Notes: a model not told the origin generated them from the letters alone. DNA of 64,000 nt from Kribbella qitaiheensis (GCF_014217565.1 NZ_CP043661.1:3844001-3908000); one strand, 5' to 3'; shown: positions 34,801 to 45,139, numbered from the stretch's first letter. Made by a program: numbers and translations.

Positions 34801-36876
34801 GTGGCGGACAATCCGCGGACCGTCATGATCCAGGACTGGTTCACAGTTCCGGCCGTGCCGGACGAGACGCTGCGCACGATCTACGGACAGCGAACGCCCG
34901 ACCCTCGGGTCGAGTTCGTCGCGCTGACCGTCGAGTACTATGTCCGGGCACAGGCAGTGCGCTCGCTGACCCGTACCCGGGTCCTGGACGCGATGCGCGG
35001 CCGGATCACCGCGGACAACGTCTGGGACCTGGTCCGGTTGCTGGCCCGGCTCGGACTGGCCGAGGAGTTCTTCGCCCTGGCCGCCCTCGAGGTGGACCGT
35101 GACTCCGCCTTCCGCGGCTTCCTCGTCGGGCTCGACCCGGTGCTGATGGACGCGATCCGGCACTACTCGTTCTGGAACACAGTGAACCCCAAGCTCTTCT
35201 TCGAGGGCTTCGTGGTCGGAGTCGCCGAGTCCTACGCCACTGTCGTGGTCGATCTGGTCAAGCTGATGCAACTGATCGGCCGGCTGCAGAACGAGGGCTT
35301 CAGCACTGTCTATCTACTGGCCACCAAACCGGATGCCGGGCTGCATCGCCTGGACGAGCAGGTGGCGGTGGTCAAGCAGGTCTTCTCCGCGCTGCTCGAC
35401 GAGGTCGATCCGGCCGCGCTGCCCGCCAAGCTGGTGAAGGTCTGGCGGGACTGGAACCGCGAGTTCGAACACGACCTGGAGAACTTCGACTGGTTCGCGG
35501 CCGGCAAGCGCCTCGGCCGGATCGGCGGCGATCTCTTCCAGTTGCTGGTCGGTCTCGCCGAACTGATGGCGTTGCTGAAGGTCGCGGTCAAGGCCGCGAT
35601 CCGCTACGCGCCGCTACTCTTCGGCGTACTGCGAGGCGCTGCTGCTCAGGTCGCTCAGCTGACCAGACAGCTCGTCCAGGTCTTGGTCGCGATCGGAAAG
35701 GCGGTGGTCGAAGCCGCCCCGCGGGTGGGGATGGACTTCCTGCGCACACTCTTCCCACCTGAGTTGCTGCGATCGCTGATCCGGGAGGGCCGGGCCTTCC
35801 TGGCGCAGGGCGAATTCACCTTGTCCGTGGTGTTCCAGTCCGCCCACGCCGAGGCGTTCGCAGGCGCCGGAGCGGGCACCGGGTACGGCGTACTGGTGAG
35901 CCAGGACGCCAAGCCGGTGTTCATGGCGGCGAGCTCCGAGCTGGTGTCGTCGGCCGGACGGCAGGCGACCCGGGCCGAACTCGACGAGGCGCTCGACGCG
36001 ATCCTCCAGCAGCTCGACAAGGCGTTCGCCGGCTATCAGAAGCCGGCGAAGCTCGCCGGCACCGCCCAGGCCGTCAGCTACGCGACGAAGGCGGCGCAGT
36101 TGGCCCAGCGGCTCACGACCCGGTTCAACACTCTGCTCCAGGAGGTCGCGTACGCCGCGTTCGTGGAGCTTCGCAAGGCCGGCCGGGTCAAGCCGTGGGT
36201 CCTCGGTCAGCTCATCCACGAGCGGATGGCGGCCGAGGTGGCAGAGCTGATCGCGACCGCCTCGCCAGGTCTGAAGCCCTTCACGGAGAAGACCCTCCGG
36301 ACCACGTTGCAAGCCGTCCAGGCATCGACGCCGGAGCTGAAGACCGCACTTGCCGGCGCCGGCGAGGCGCTGGACAAGACCGTCGCCCAGATGCTGCTCG
36401 CCCACAAGGAACGCGACCTGCTGCTCAAGTTGATCGGTTTCGACGCGGCCGGCGCGGCCGACACCGAGCGGGCCCTTGCGACGTACCTGAGCAAGCGGTT
36501 CGGCTGGAAGACGACGACCACAGTCGGCGATCTCAAGTCGGACCTGTTGTTACTGGACCCGAACGCCCGTCGCGTCACCAACGTTGACTGGACGTCGTCG
36601 ACCAAGCTGGAGAAGTTCGAGCAGACCTGGGGCACGGTCGCCGACGACCTCGGCGCGAAGTTCGACGGCAACTGGGAGGCGATCGCCGACGCCTACCGCA
36701 AGGCCGCCAAGAGCGGGCCGTCGGCCGAGCTGGTCAAGGCGCTGGAAGAACTCACCACCCACGCCGTCCGGGAGACCGTCGTGCGGCAGGCGGCGTTGCA
36801 GTCCGTCTTCGGTGAGCTGTTCTACGTGCTCTCGCACGAGATGACCTACAAGGGTCTGAATTCGCTGTTCAAGTAG
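34801..36876 (+). CDS. Large protein of unknown function, candidate polymorphic-toxin-like architecture
   Basis: A 691-residue protein. Residues 1-230 include an acidic alpha-helical part with VNPKLFFEGFVVGVAESYAT, reminiscent of pre-toxin regions. About 235-275 is hydrophobic (LMALLKVAVKAAIRYAPLLF, then GVLRGAAAQVA). About 300-460 is Ala-rich helical. The C-terminal about 230 residues look like a separate domain. SDLLLLDPNARRVTNVDWTS has the spacing of a PD-(D/E)xK-like active site (Asp, then Asp-x-Thr in place of (D/E)xK), followed by FDGNWEAIADAYRKAAK and THAVRETVVRQA. The GTG at 34801 is 8 bases after GGAGGGG. A 34-base gap to the next gene implies cotranscription. I do not recognise the family; nuclease function is only inferred. 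Confidence 0.6.
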   Translation: MADNPRTVMIQDWFTVPAVPDETLRTIYGQRTPDPRVEFVALTVEYYVRAQAVRSLTRTRVLDAMRGRITADNVWDLVRLLARLGLAEEFFALAALEVDRDSAFRGFLVGLDPVLMDAIRHYSFWNTVNPKLFFEGFVVGVAESYATVVVDLVKLMQLIGRLQNEGFSTVYLLATKPDAGLHRLDEQVAVVKQVFSALLDEVDPAALPAKLVKVWRDWNREFEHDLENFDWFAAGKRLGRIGGDLFQLLVGLAELMALLKVAVKAAIRYAPLLFGVLRGAAAQVAQLTRQLVQVLVAIGKAVVEAAPRVGMDFLRTLFPPELLRSLIREGRAFLAQGEFTLSVVFQSAHAEAFAGAGAGTGYGVLVSQDAKPVFMAASSELVSSAGRQATRAELDEALDAILQQLDKAFAGYQKPAKLAGTAQAVSYATKAAQLAQRLTTRFNTLLQEVAYAAFVELRKAGRVKPWVLGQLIHERMAAEVAELIATASPGLKPFTEKTLRTTLQAVQASTPELKTALAGAGEALDKTVAQMLLAHKERDLLLKLIGFDAAGAADTERALATYLSKRFGWKTTTTVGDLKSDLLLLDPNARRVTNVDWTSSTKLEKFEQTWGTVADDLGAKFDGNWEAIADAYRKAAKSGPSAELVKALEELTTHAVRETVVRQAALQSVFGELFYVLSHEMTYKGLNSLFK

Positions 36877-36910
36877 TTCGACCGGGCCTCGCGCCCAGGG
36901 GGAATCACCG

Positions 36911-39181
36911 ATGAGCAAAGTGGTCGTTGCGGATGTCGACACCGAAGGCCTCGGCTTCGCCGCCGCCTTCTCCGACCGGTACGTGTACTCCAACTACTTC
37001 GTCCCGGTGCTGATCACGTTCGATGACGAGGTCACACCGATCCTGCCGTTCTACTCCAAGCAGCAAATCCTCGAAGCGCTCCGGTACGGCGGACTGAACC
37101 GGGACAACCTGCCCGGCATCCTGAAAAAGCTCGGCCTGAGCCGGCTCTGGGACGCCAACAACATGGAGTCGGCGGACCAGACCCTGCCGGTCGTCGACTC
37201 GACGATGGTCTTCGCGGAACGGCCGCAGGCCCGGCCGACGCTGCTCACTTCGCAGGAGACCGAGTTCGTGGCCGGTCTGCTCAAGTCGGATCTCGGCTAC
37301 GCCTTCCTGGACCGGACCAGGATCCGGCCGACCGGGTTCGCGCTCGGCGAGCACCTGTACGCGCTCGCGCTCGCGCCCGGCGAGGAGGTCGTGCTCGAGC
37401 AGAAGACGTACACGAAACGCCAGCTGACGCTGGAGGAGCAGGACGAGACCGAGCGGCAGTTCGACCTCGAGCTGACCAGCAGCCTGAGCACCGAGATCCA
37501 GGAGGGCTTCGAGCGGCAGCGGACCCTCACCGACAACTGGGGGCTGAACGCCAGCCACACCGGCGAGTACCACAGCCCGGAGTTCTTCTGGGGCAAGTTC
37601 AACGCCAGCCACACGATCGCCTACACGAAGAATGTCACCGACGCCCACCAGGAAACGACCCGGCGGGCGGTCAAGGACAACCAGACGGCCAGCTCCAAGG
37701 TGGCCGCGAAGTACCGCACCCAGCACAAGACCGACTTCAAGCTGGTCACCGAGTCCGGCTCGGAATCCGGTTCGAAGCGCACCCTGCGCAACCCGAACCG
37801 GGTCACCCCGATCACCCTGCACTACTTCAAGGTGCTGCAACGCCTGCAGTTGCAGCAGGAACGCTACGGCGCGCGGCTGTGCTGGGCACCGAGCATCAAG
37901 GATCCCGCGCACACCTTCTCCGACAAGATCCTGAAAGGCCGGCTGGCGATCATGGCGGCCGCGACTGCCGGGCTGCCACCGGTGCCACCGGAGCCGAAGA
38001 AGGTCGAACAGGTCCCCGGGCCGAATCCGACCGAACCGGCCACCCAGGTGAACGTCTCGGCCGTCGTCCCGGCGAACCAGTGGGGCTGGACGGGCGACAT
38101 GCGCGCCGACTACGACATCGATGTTCCATTCGACTCGGCCGGCTTCCAGTGGGACGACGACGCCGACTTCATCAACGACAACATCAACGTCATCACCAGG
38201 CGGCCGCAGGAAACCGTCAGCCGGTACGTCGTGGGGACGCCGTACCCGACCGCGGCGGACGGCGCCTCCGTACTGCGGGTGCGGCTCCACATCGGCTGCC
38301 CGTCCTGGCTGGGCGGTCCCGGCATCGAGTTGCAGCTGAAGGCACGGTTCCGGGAGCGGCCGACCATCGTCCAGCAGATCGGTGAGGACACCAAGTACAA
38401 CGCGGACCTCGCGGCGTACCGAACCGCTCTGCAGGCCTGGACGGACAAGCGCGATGCCGCCCTCGAGCAGGCACACGCCGACGCCGACGCGCTCGAGCAG
38501 CGGATGAAGCGGGGCCTCGACCCGGTGAACGAGATGATCTCGCAGATCATCGAGGAGCGTTTCCCGGCCGGCGTCCGCGACGAGTGCTGGGAGATCGACT
38601 ACTGGCAGCGCATCTTCGACTGGGAGCGCGCCTCGTTCGTCGCCTACCCGAGCTGGTGGTCGAGCGGCGAGACCCGGGAACCGACGCTGGATCCGTCCGA
38701 CTTCGTCAACGCCAGCTGGGCGAAGCTCTATCTGCCGGTGCGGGCCGGGATGGAGCTCTTCGCGTTGCGCTGGATCTTCGGCAAGTCGATGGCGACACCG
38801 CTCGGGGCAGCGGTCGAGAAGCGGTTCGAGGAACTGATCGAGGACCTGCGCAAGTTCCGGGGAACGATCATCGGGGAGCCGGACGAGGTGCCCGTGCTGA
38901 CCACCGACTGCCAGGACACGCCCGAGAAGGTGTACTGCGTCGCTCACTGGAACGAGCTGATGCCGACCGACGGCACCCATCTCGAAATCGTCCAGGGCGC
39001 CACGAGCGCGGCCGATGCGGTCACCAGCCAGGAGATCAAGGACGCCGAGGCGATGCGGGCAGCTCTGCTGGCCGGTGAGGAACAGGCCGCCAAGCTCAAG
39101 GACGCCGCCATCGACCAGATCACCCAACCCGCCGAGCTGGAGGTCCACATCGGTACGCCGCCGACAGCCACCGGCGGCTGA
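36911..39181 (+). CDS. Large protein of unknown function, partner of the preceding gene
   Basis: A 756-residue protein, no signal peptide, no membrane helix. The most striking block (about residues 140-220) is FALGEHLYALALAPGEEVVL followed by TYTKRQLTLEEQDETERQFD and a long Gln/Glu/Ser/Thr-rich helical run to about residue 290. NPNRVTPITLHYFKVLQRLQ (about 298-317) comes next. A charged coiled-coil-like segment (WTDKRDAALEQAHADADALE) and a Trp/Tyr-rich stretch (ECWEIDYWQRIFDWE, AYPSWWSSGE) lie further on. AGGGGG precedes the ATG. These blocks recall large uncharacterised proteins of other bacteria, but no function is known to me. Structural or scaffold proteins would fit the repeats. Confidence 0.6.
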   Translation: MSKVVVADVDTEGLGFAAAFSDRYVYSNYFVPVLITFDDEVTPILPFYSKQQILEALRYGGLNRDNLPGILKKLGLSRLWDANNMESADQTLPVVDSTMVFAERPQARPTLLTSQETEFVAGLLKSDLGYAFLDRTRIRPTGFALGEHLYALALAPGEEVVLEQKTYTKRQLTLEEQDETERQFDLELTSSLSTEIQEGFERQRTLTDNWGLNASHTGEYHSPEFFWGKFNASHTIAYTKNVTDAHQETTRRAVKDNQTASSKVAAKYRTQHKTDFKLVTESGSESGSKRTLRNPNRVTPITLHYFKVLQRLQLQQERYGARLCWAPSIKDPAHTFSDKILKGRLAIMAAATAGLPPVPPEPKKVEQVPGPNPTEPATQVNVSAVVPANQWGWTGDMRADYDIDVPFDSAGFQWDDDADFINDNINVITRRPQETVSRYVVGTPYPTAADGASVLRVRLHIGCPSWLGGPGIELQLKARFRERPTIVQQIGEDTKYNADLAAYRTALQAWTDKRDAALEQAHADADALEQRMKRGLDPVNEMISQIIEERFPAGVRDECWEIDYWQRIFDWERASFVAYPSWWSSGETREPTLDPSDFVNASWAKLYLPVRAGMELFALRWIFGKSMATPLGAAVEKRFEELIEDLRKFRGTIIGEPDEVPVLTTDCQDTPEKVYCVAHWNELMPTDGTHLEIVQGATSAADAVTSQEIKDAEAMRAALLAGEEQAAKLKDAAIDQITQPAELEVHIGTPPTATGG

Positions 39182-39193
39182 CCGGGCGGGCCG

Positions 39194-41956
39194 TCAACTG
39201 GTCAGGCGCTCACGAACCCGGTCGAGCTGCTCGAAGGTGAGGCCGCTCGCGGTGAGGTAGCCGGGGATGTCGGTGGAGCCGAGGAAGGCGAGCATCGCCA
39301 GGCAGGCGTCGGCGCAGTACAGGTCGAGCGCGGTGTCGCCCAGTGGCTCTGGGGCAGCCTCGTTCCCGGCGCGGAGGTCGAGTTCGTAGTCGTCCAGGAT
39401 GTCCGGGACCGGCCTCCCCGCGAGCGTCCGCAGCATCGCGGCGATCATCGAGGTCCGGTCCCCGAAGATCAGGACTTCGCCCGGCTCCGCATCCGCGAGC
39501 TGCGCGAAGACCGACGTGATGCGACCGGGTGAGCGCCGCAACGCCTCCCCGTAGTACGCCGGCCCGCCGGGCTCCTCGTCGGGGACCTCGATGCCGGTGA
39601 CACCGGCATCGATCAACTGCTCTCGTACTGCGTCACTCGGCGGACCGGATCGGTAGACCCGGCCGCCGAGTTCGTGCGCGCCTTCCCAGTCCATCAGCCC
39701 AGCGCGGGCCGGGAGGGTGGCGGTCCAGGTGGTGCGGAGGTCGGTCAGGGAAACCTCGAACTGGTCCTGGACGTCGAGGGACTCGCCAGTGACGACGCCG
39801 ATCTTGGTGTGCGGGAATCGGCGGGCGGTGCACATGTCGGTGAACCGCACCTCCTCGGTCCGCGGTACGGCGACGACGGCGCGGCCGGCCGACTCGGCGA
39901 ACAGGAACAGGAACGGGTCGAGGCCGTCCGGGGTCCAGACCCGGGCGCCGACGCCACCGCGCAGCGCGGACTCGACCAGCACCTGGGCGACACCGCCGTC
40001 GCTGACGTCGTGGGCCGCGTCGATCAGGCCGTCGCGGGACGCGTTGATCAGGATGTCCGCGAGCTGTGCCTCGACAGCCAGGTCCACCGCCGGCGGACGA
40101 CCGCCGAGGTGACCGTGGATGACGTGCGCCCACTCCGAGCCCGACAGCTCCTCCTCGGTCTCGCCGAGCAGGTAGAGCTGGTGGCCTTCCATGTCGGCGG
40201 TGAAGCCGATCGGCGTACGGCGGGTGACGTCGTCGATGACACCCAGCACGCCGACGACCGGCGTCGGCAGGATCGGGGTCTCACCGGTCTGGTTGTAGAA
40301 CGACACGTTGCCGCCGGTCACCGGGATGCCCAGCTCGATGCAGCCGTCCACCAGGCCGCGGATGGCCTCGGTGAACTGCCACATCACGCCCGGGTCCTCG
40401 GGCGAGCCGAAGTTCAGGCAGTCCGTCACCGCGGCCGGGCGGGCGCCCGTGGTGGCGACGTTGCGGTAGGACTCGGCCAGCGCGAGCTTGGCGCCGGTGT
40501 ACGGGTCGAGCTTGGTGAAGCGCCCGTTGCAGTCGGTGGAGACCGCGACGCCGAGGCCGCTCGTCTCGTCGACCCGGATCATCCCGCTGTCCTCGGGCTG
40601 CGCGAGCACCGAGTTGCCCAGCACGTACCGGTCGTACTGGTCGGTGACCCACGACTTGTCGCACAGGTTCGGCGACGCGATCAGCTTGAGCAGCGTGTCC
40701 CGCAGCTCCTCACCGGTGGTTGCCCGCGGCAACTTCTCGGCGCCGTCCGCCTGCAGCTCGTCCTGCCAGGCCGGCCGCGCGTACGGACGCTCGTAGACCG
40801 GGCCGTCGTGCGCGACAGTCCGCGGCGGTACGTCGACGACGCGCTCGCCGTGCCAGTCGATCTGCAGCAGCCCGGTGTCGGTGACCTCACCGATCACGTC
40901 GGCCTGGACATCCCACTTCGCACAGATCTTCAGGAACTTCTCGACGTTGGCCGGCGTGACGACGGCCATCATCCGCTCCTGCGACTCGCTCATCAGAATC
41001 TCTTCCGGAGCAAGGGATGCGTCCCGCAGCGGCACCTTGTCGAGCGAGACGTGCATGCCGCCGTCGCCCGCGCTGGCCAGCTCGGAAGTCGCACAGGACA
41101 GGCCCGCGCCACCGAGGTCCTGGATGCCCTCGACGATCCGGGCCGCGAAGAGCTCGAGCGTGCACTCGATCAGCAGCTTCTCCATGAATGGGTCGCCGAC
41201 CTGTACTGCGGGGCGCTTGGTCGGACCGCCATCGGCGAAGGTCTCCGAAGCCAGCACGGAGACGCCGCCGATGCCGTCGCCGCCCGTCTTCGCGCCGTAC
41301 AGGATGATCTGGTTGCCGACACCGGTCGCGTTCGCGAGGTGCAGGTCCTCGTGCCGCATCACGCCGACGCAGAGCGCGTTCACCAGCGGGTTGCCGAGGT
41401 AGGTCGAGTCGAAGACGACCTCGCCGCCGATGTTCGGCAGGCCGAGGCTGTTGCCGTAGCCGCCGACGCCGGACACGATGCCGGGCAGCACGCGCTTGGT
41501 GTCGGGCGCGTCCAGCGGACCGAACCGCAGCGGGTCCATCACCGCGACCGGGCGGGCGCCCATCGCGAGGATGTCGCGGACGATGCCGCCGACGCCGGTC
41601 GCCGCGCCCTGGTAGGGCTCCACGTACGACGGGTGGTTGTGCGACTCGACCTTGAAGGTGACGGCGTAGCCCTCACCGATGTCGATCACGCCGGCGTTCT
41701 CGCCGATACCGGCCAGCATCTTGCCGGCCGGGGTCTCCTGCGGGATCTCACCGAACCGCTTGAGGTGCACCTTGGACGACTTGTACGAGCAGTGCTCGCT
41801 CCACATCACCGAGTACATCGCCAGCTCGCAGCTGGTCGGCCGCCGGTCCAGGATGTCGCGGATCCGCTGGTACTCGTCCGGCTTCAACCCGAGCTCCGCC
41901 CACGGCTGCTCCACGTCCGGCGTGCTGGTCGCGTTACTGACGGTGTCGGTCGACAC
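39194..41956 (-). CDS. purL: Phosphoribosylformylglycinamidine synthase II (PurL) with a C-terminal phosphatase-like extension
   Basis: A 920-residue protein; small-type PurL is about 750. Residues 20-760 are a normal PurL, converting FGAR to FGAM with ATP and PurQ-delivered ammonia: [67 protein letters not shown]. After [12 protein letters not shown], about 155 extra residues in the same frame ([51 protein letters not shown]) follow the plan of a tyrosine phosphatase (Y_phosphatase3), with Arg in GDRTS but no catalytic Cys. The GTG at 41956 has AGGAG 8 bases upstream. It is last of the purS-purQ-membrane protein-purL run, with 2 bases to the preceding stop. Confidence 0.93.
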   Translation of the reverse strand: MSTDTVSNATSTPDVEQPWAELGLKPDEYQRIRDILDRRPTSCELAMYSVMWSEHCSYKSSKVHLKRFGEIPQETPAGKMLAGIGENAGVIDIGEGYAVTFKVESHNHPSYVEPYQGAATGVGGIVRDILAMGARPVAVMDPLRFGPLDAPDTKRVLPGIVSGVGGYGNSLGLPNIGGEVVFDSTYLGNPLVNALCVGVMRHEDLHLANATGVGNQIILYGAKTGGDGIGGVSVLASETFADGGPTKRPAVQVGDPFMEKLLIECTLELFAARIVEGIQDLGGAGLSCATSELASAGDGGMHVSLDKVPLRDASLAPEEILMSESQERMMAVVTPANVEKFLKICAKWDVQADVIGEVTDTGLLQIDWHGERVVDVPPRTVAHDGPVYERPYARPAWQDELQADGAEKLPRATTGEELRDTLLKLIASPNLCDKSWVTDQYDRYVLGNSVLAQPEDSGMIRVDETSGLGVAVSTDCNGRFTKLDPYTGAKLALAESYRNVATTGARPAAVTDCLNFGSPEDPGVMWQFTEAIRGLVDGCIELGIPVTGGNVSFYNQTGETPILPTPVVGVLGVIDDVTRRTPIGFTADMEGHQLYLLGETEEELSGSEWAHVIHGHLGGRPPAVDLAVEAQLADILINASRDGLIDAAHDVSDGGVAQVLVESALRGGVGARVWTPDGLDPFLFLFAESAGRAVVAVPRTEEVRFTDMCTARRFPHTKIGVVTGESLDVQDQFEVSLTDLRTTWTATLPARAGLMDWEGAHELGGRVYRSGPPSDAVREQLIDAGVTGIEVPDEEPGGPAYYGEALRRSPGRITSVFAQLADAEPGEVLIFGDRTSMIAAMLRTLAGRPVPDILDDYELDLRAGNEAAPEPLGDTALDLYCADACLAMLAFLGSTDIPGYLTASGLTFEQLDRVRERLTS

Positions 41957-41958
41957 TT

Positions 41959-44109
41959 TTATGACTCCTGTACTAGGTGGGACTCGGGTGAAACGGTAGC
42001 TGGGGTCTCCACGCCGATGGCCAGGAGATGGGCTACAAGCAAAGGAAGGGCGAAGCCCGTCATGATCGCGGGTAGGGCGACGCCCGCGTCGTTCAGCAGC
42101 ATTCCGACCAGGCCGCAGGTGGACAGCGCGAGCAGGGTCGGCCGGATCATCGGCCGGCTTACGTAGTACCGGCGGTAGCTCTCGAAGGGCACCTTGTTGG
42201 GCCAGACGGTCGCGATCATGGCCAGCACGACACCGGCGAGCATGAACCAGCCGGCAGGTGCATAGAAGAAGCTCGCAGACATCTGGAGCTTGCGGATCAG
42301 CACGTCGCCGACGTCGCCGTCGAGCAGCCGCGCCACGAAGGTACCGAAGTGGCTGCGCTGGTCGGCGGGCCGCAGGTAGTCCAGGAAGGCGACTGCTGAC
42401 ACCGCGACCACTCCTGCGATGCCGATGCCGATCAGGGCCTTCAGGGAGATGCTGCCACGCCACGTCAGCCACGCAAGCAGCAGCACTGCGGGCGTCAGCG
42501 CGATGATGCCGCCGAAGTCGGTCCCCCAGCCAGGCTTGCCGTCCACGATGATCGCCAGGCCGCCGATGATCAGTACTGCGAGTGCTGCCTGCATGCGGCT
42601 TCGGTCAAGCAGCTTCTGCGCGACCCAGCCGGCTGTGACGAGCGCAGCGACGGCCAGTGTGGCGAAGGTGGAGTTACCGAACCCGTAGAACCGGCCACCG
42701 ATCACAGGGCCGTCCGCGAACATGCTGCCGAACTGCAGCGGAGTCCCCAGCACGCCGTCGACCAGCAAGATCGCGTACGCCGCCAGGAGGATCCCCAGAC
42801 CGGCGTACTGCTTCAGGAACGCCTTGGCCAGCCCGGCGAAGGCAGCGCTGATCGCCAGCACCACGCAGTACAGGGAGAGCCCGGGCGATGGCCAGCGCCA
42901 CCAGACCGTCGCCGTGGACAGGAAGACAGCAATGAAGAACCCACCCTGCGCCAACAGCGTGAATTCACTCGTACTCCGCGCCCGCCGGCTCCTGGTGATC
43001 AGGAACCACCCGAGCGCGGCCAACTGCGCCACCAGCAACGTCATCGCGACGGCGATCAGGACCGGGCGGGGATGCTCGAACCGCTCGTTCGTGTCGAGCC
43101 GGTCCTCGATCACCGCACTCGCGTCGGTGTGCTGGTCGCCGGTGAAGAAGATCTCGTTGCCGTCGAGCGGGCTGTCCTTCTCGGCACCGGCCGGGTCGAT
43201 CGGCTTCGCCTCGCCGCGCAGGACGGTCGCTGTCACATCGGTGAGCTGAATCAGGCCGGGCCTGCGGGTGGAGTCGCTGGTCAACCAGCGTGGGCCGTTG
43301 TCGGGCGGCAACTGCATCGCGACCAGCGGTTCCTGGTGTGCGTTGGCGGTCACCTGGCTGACCCCGACCAGCAACACCCAGGAGTCGACCGCTGCGGCCT
43401 TGGCCTGCTTGACCAGCTCGGCGACTCGCTTGCGAGCCTCGTCCCGGCCCTCCCGCAGCGGCATGGCTCCAGCGTCGATGACGGCGTCGCGACAGCTCGT
43501 GCTGCCCAGTTTGGCCAGGTCGACGGTCGGCTCCCAGTTGCTGACCGTGCCGTCGGTCCGGGCGACCGCGATGGCCGCGCCAGGACCGAAGCCGCAGACG
43601 CGGTCCCGGCTCTCACCGAGGCGGCCGAGTGGGGCACCGGTGTGGTGCTCGGCCTGGCGGTCGACGTACGTCTGCCAGTTCTGAACCTTGCCGTCGACCA
43701 GGCCGGGGAGGTCACCACAGGCTTGGTCGGGGACATTGCCCCAGGCCCTGGTCCCGGCGCTGATGGTCAGCCAGCCGTCGACCGGGCAGGTGTGCGGTCC
43801 GGCCGTCTTCACAGTGATCGAGCCGACGTGCGACTGGTTCACGAGCGCTGTCAGGTCAGGTGAGCCCTTGACGTCGTACCAGGTGAGACCGGGGACGCCG
43901 ACCACGATCACCTTGGCCAGCAGGCTCTGGTTCGCCCGCGGCACCTGCTGGTCCGCCGGCGACGCGGCGTACGCAGTACTGGCTGTTGCGGTAGCGGCCG
44001 ATCCCGCCACCACCGCCAACCCAAGAGCTAGTGCCCTGTGTCGGAAGCCTAGCGTCCGAAGAAGGGTGGGGCCCGCCCCACGGTGCTTCGGACGTAAGCG
44101 GAACTTCAT
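41959..44109 (-). CDS. Polytopic membrane protein between purQ and purL
   Basis: A 716-residue protein. The ATG at 44109 overlaps the purQ stop (ATGA). Its first 25 codons run through the palindromic repeat 44053-44094 ([18 protein letters not shown]), so the true start may be later, before the signal-like helix [17 protein letters not shown]. Residues about 60-340 are extracytoplasmic ([31 protein letters not shown]), resembling the alkaline-phosphatase-like fold (metal-binding sites not clearly complete). From about 345 to 700 about ten membrane helices follow, with [15 protein letters not shown] and [20 protein letters not shown] loops. Its stop lies 2 bases before purL. Related proteins are common in actinobacteria but uncharacterised. 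Confidence 0.75.
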   Translation of the reverse strand: MKFRLRPKHRGAGPTLLRTLGFRHRALALGLAVVAGSAATATASTAYAASPADQQVPRANQSLLAKVIVVGVPGLTWYDVKGSPDLTALVNQSHVGSITVKTAGPHTCPVDGWLTISAGTRAWGNVPDQACGDLPGLVDGKVQNWQTYVDRQAEHHTGAPLGRLGESRDRVCGFGPGAAIAVARTDGTVSNWEPTVDLAKLGSTSCRDAVIDAGAMPLREGRDEARKRVAELVKQAKAAAVDSWVLLVGVSQVTANAHQEPLVAMQLPPDNGPRWLTSDSTRRPGLIQLTDVTATVLRGEAKPIDPAGAEKDSPLDGNEIFFTGDQHTDASAVIEDRLDTNERFEHPRPVLIAVAMTLLVAQLAALGWFLITRSRRARSTSEFTLLAQGGFFIAVFLSTATVWWRWPSPGLSLYCVVLAISAAFAGLAKAFLKQYAGLGILLAAYAILLVDGVLGTPLQFGSMFADGPVIGGRFYGFGNSTFATLAVAALVTAGWVAQKLLDRSRMQAALAVLIIGGLAIIVDGKPGWGTDFGGIIALTPAVLLLAWLTWRGSISLKALIGIGIAGVVAVSAVAFLDYLRPADQRSHFGTFVARLLDGDVGDVLIRKLQMSASFFYAPAGWFMLAGVVLAMIATVWPNKVPFESYRRYYVSRPMIRPTLLALSTCGLVGMLLNDAGVALPAIMTGFALPLLVAHLLAIGVETPATVSPESHLVQES
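44053..44094. repeat. Palindromic hairpin repeat, copy 2 (start of the membrane-protein gene)
   Basis: Outer arms CGTCCGAAG (44053-44061) and CTTCGGACG (44086-44094) are identical to copy 1 at 27958-28001. The inner stem is GTGGGG/CCCCAC (44066-44071, 44076-44081) with loop CCCG, and a 4-base internal loop separates the two. It lies within the first codons of the gene at 41959-44109. Two copies with conserved ends and different cores suggest a mobile palindromic (REP-like) element. Confidence 0.65.
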
Positions 44110-44780
44110 CAGGAGGAGACGACGGCCTTGAGCACCGAGGTGAAGAAGCCCAGGCCGTCCGTACTCGGACCCGTCAGGGTCTCGACGCAGTGCTCCGGGT
44201 GCGGCATCAGGCCGACCACGTTGCCGCGCTCGTTGCTGATCCCGGCGATGTCGCGGTACGAGCCGTTCGGGTTGTCGTCGAGGTAGCGCGCGACCACCAG
44301 GCCCTCGCCCTCGAGCCGGTCCAGGGTGGTCTCGTCGGCGACGTAGCCGCCGTCCTGGTTCTTCAGCACGATGGTGATCTCGTGGTTCGCGTCGTAGTCG
44401 CTGGTCCAGGCGGTGCGGTTGTTCTCGATCCGCAGTGCCTGGTCCTTGCAGATGAACTTGCGGTGGTTGTTCTTGATCAGCGCGCCGGGCAGCAGGTGCG
44501 ACTCGCAGAGCACCTGGAACCCGTTGCAGATCCCGAGCACCGGCAGACCCTCGCCCGCCTTCTTGATGATGGTCTCCATCACCGGGGCGAACCGCGAGAT
44601 CGCGCCGGCGCGCAGATAGTCGCCGTACGAGAAGCCGCCGGGCAGGACCACCGCGTCGACCCCGTGCAGGTCGGCGTCGCCGTGCCAGAGCGCGACCGCC
44701 TCGGCACCGGCGACCGCGGCCGCGCGGCGGGCGTCCGCGTCGTCCAGGGAGCCCGGGAAGGTGACGACCCCGATCTTCAT
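44109..44780 (-). CDS. purQ: Phosphoribosylformylglycinamidine synthase subunit PurQ
   Basis: A 223-residue glutamine amidotransferase that supplies ammonia to PurL. The class I triad is complete: Cys in [14 protein letters not shown] (near residue 87), and His and Glu in [13 protein letters not shown] (near residues 195-197). [17 protein letters not shown] is the glutamine-binding loop. The start overlaps purS by one base. Downstream on this strand it overlaps the membrane-protein gene, so purQ and purL are not adjacent, though they remain in one transcription unit. Confidence 0.97.
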   Translation of the reverse strand: MKIGVVTFPGSLDDADARRAAAVAGAEAVALWHGDADLHGVDAVVLPGGFSYGDYLRAGAISRFAPVMETIIKKAGEGLPVLGICNGFQVLCESHLLPGALIKNNHRKFICKDQALRIENNRTAWTSDYDANHEITIVLKNQDGGYVADETTLDRLEGEGLVVARYLDDNPNGSYRDIAGISNERGNVVGLMPHPEHCVETLTGPSTDGLGFFTSVLKAVVSS

Positions 44781-45031
44781 TACGCGTCGACCTCGACGTG
44801 CAGGGTGTAGTCCTCGATCACCGGATTGGCCAGCAGCGTGTCCGCCGCCTTGCGGATCTCGGCGACCTTCTCCTCGGTTGCCTCACCGTCCAGGGTGATC
44901 TCGAATCGTTTGCCCTGACGGACATCGGCCACGCCGTCGAAGCCGAGCCGGCCGAACGCACCGTGCACCGCCTTGCCCTGCGGGTCGAGAATCTCGGGCT
45001 TGAGCATGACGTCCACGACAACGCGGGCCAC
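44780..45031 (-). CDS. purS: Phosphoribosylformylglycinamidine synthase subunit PurS
   Basis: An 83-residue PurS, the small dimeric subunit that bridges PurL and PurQ in the bacterial three-part FGAM synthase. Pattern [19 protein letters not shown] and [20 protein letters not shown] match the family end to end. The GTG at 45031 is preceded by AGGAG 5 bases away, and the longer frame to 45106 has no support. It is first of the leftward purS-purQ-membrane protein-purL unit. The divergent PadR gene begins 116 bases away. Confidence 0.95.
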   Translation of the reverse strand: MARVVVDVMLKPEILDPQGKAVHGAFGRLGFDGVADVRQGKRFEITLDGEATEEKVAEIRKAADTLLANPVIEDYTLHVEVDA

Positions 45032-45118
45032 TGACACTCCTGGTTTCGATGCGGCGCTGACGGGCTGAATCCTACCGACCGCTGCCCCAGACTCCCGCAT
45101 CGACAACTATTCACTGAG

Positions 45119-45139
45119 TACATACATCGTGTGTATAGT
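45119..45139. promoter_or_regulatory. Imperfect palindrome and -10-like box upstream of the PadR gene
   Basis: TACATACA-TCG-TGTGTATA (45119-45137) is an inverted repeat with two mismatches, and TATAGT (45134-45139) inside it resembles a -10 box 7 bases before the ATG at 45147. This suggests a near-leaderless promoter with autoregulation by PadR. Inference from sequence only. Confidence 0.4.

Noticed and set aside
36905..39148. 747-codon minus-strand open frame opposite the 756-residue protein
   Set aside because: It mirrors the real gene in a complementary frame, is rich in Arg, Asp and Val, has no motif, and the real strand has a good ribosome site and blocks of typical composition.
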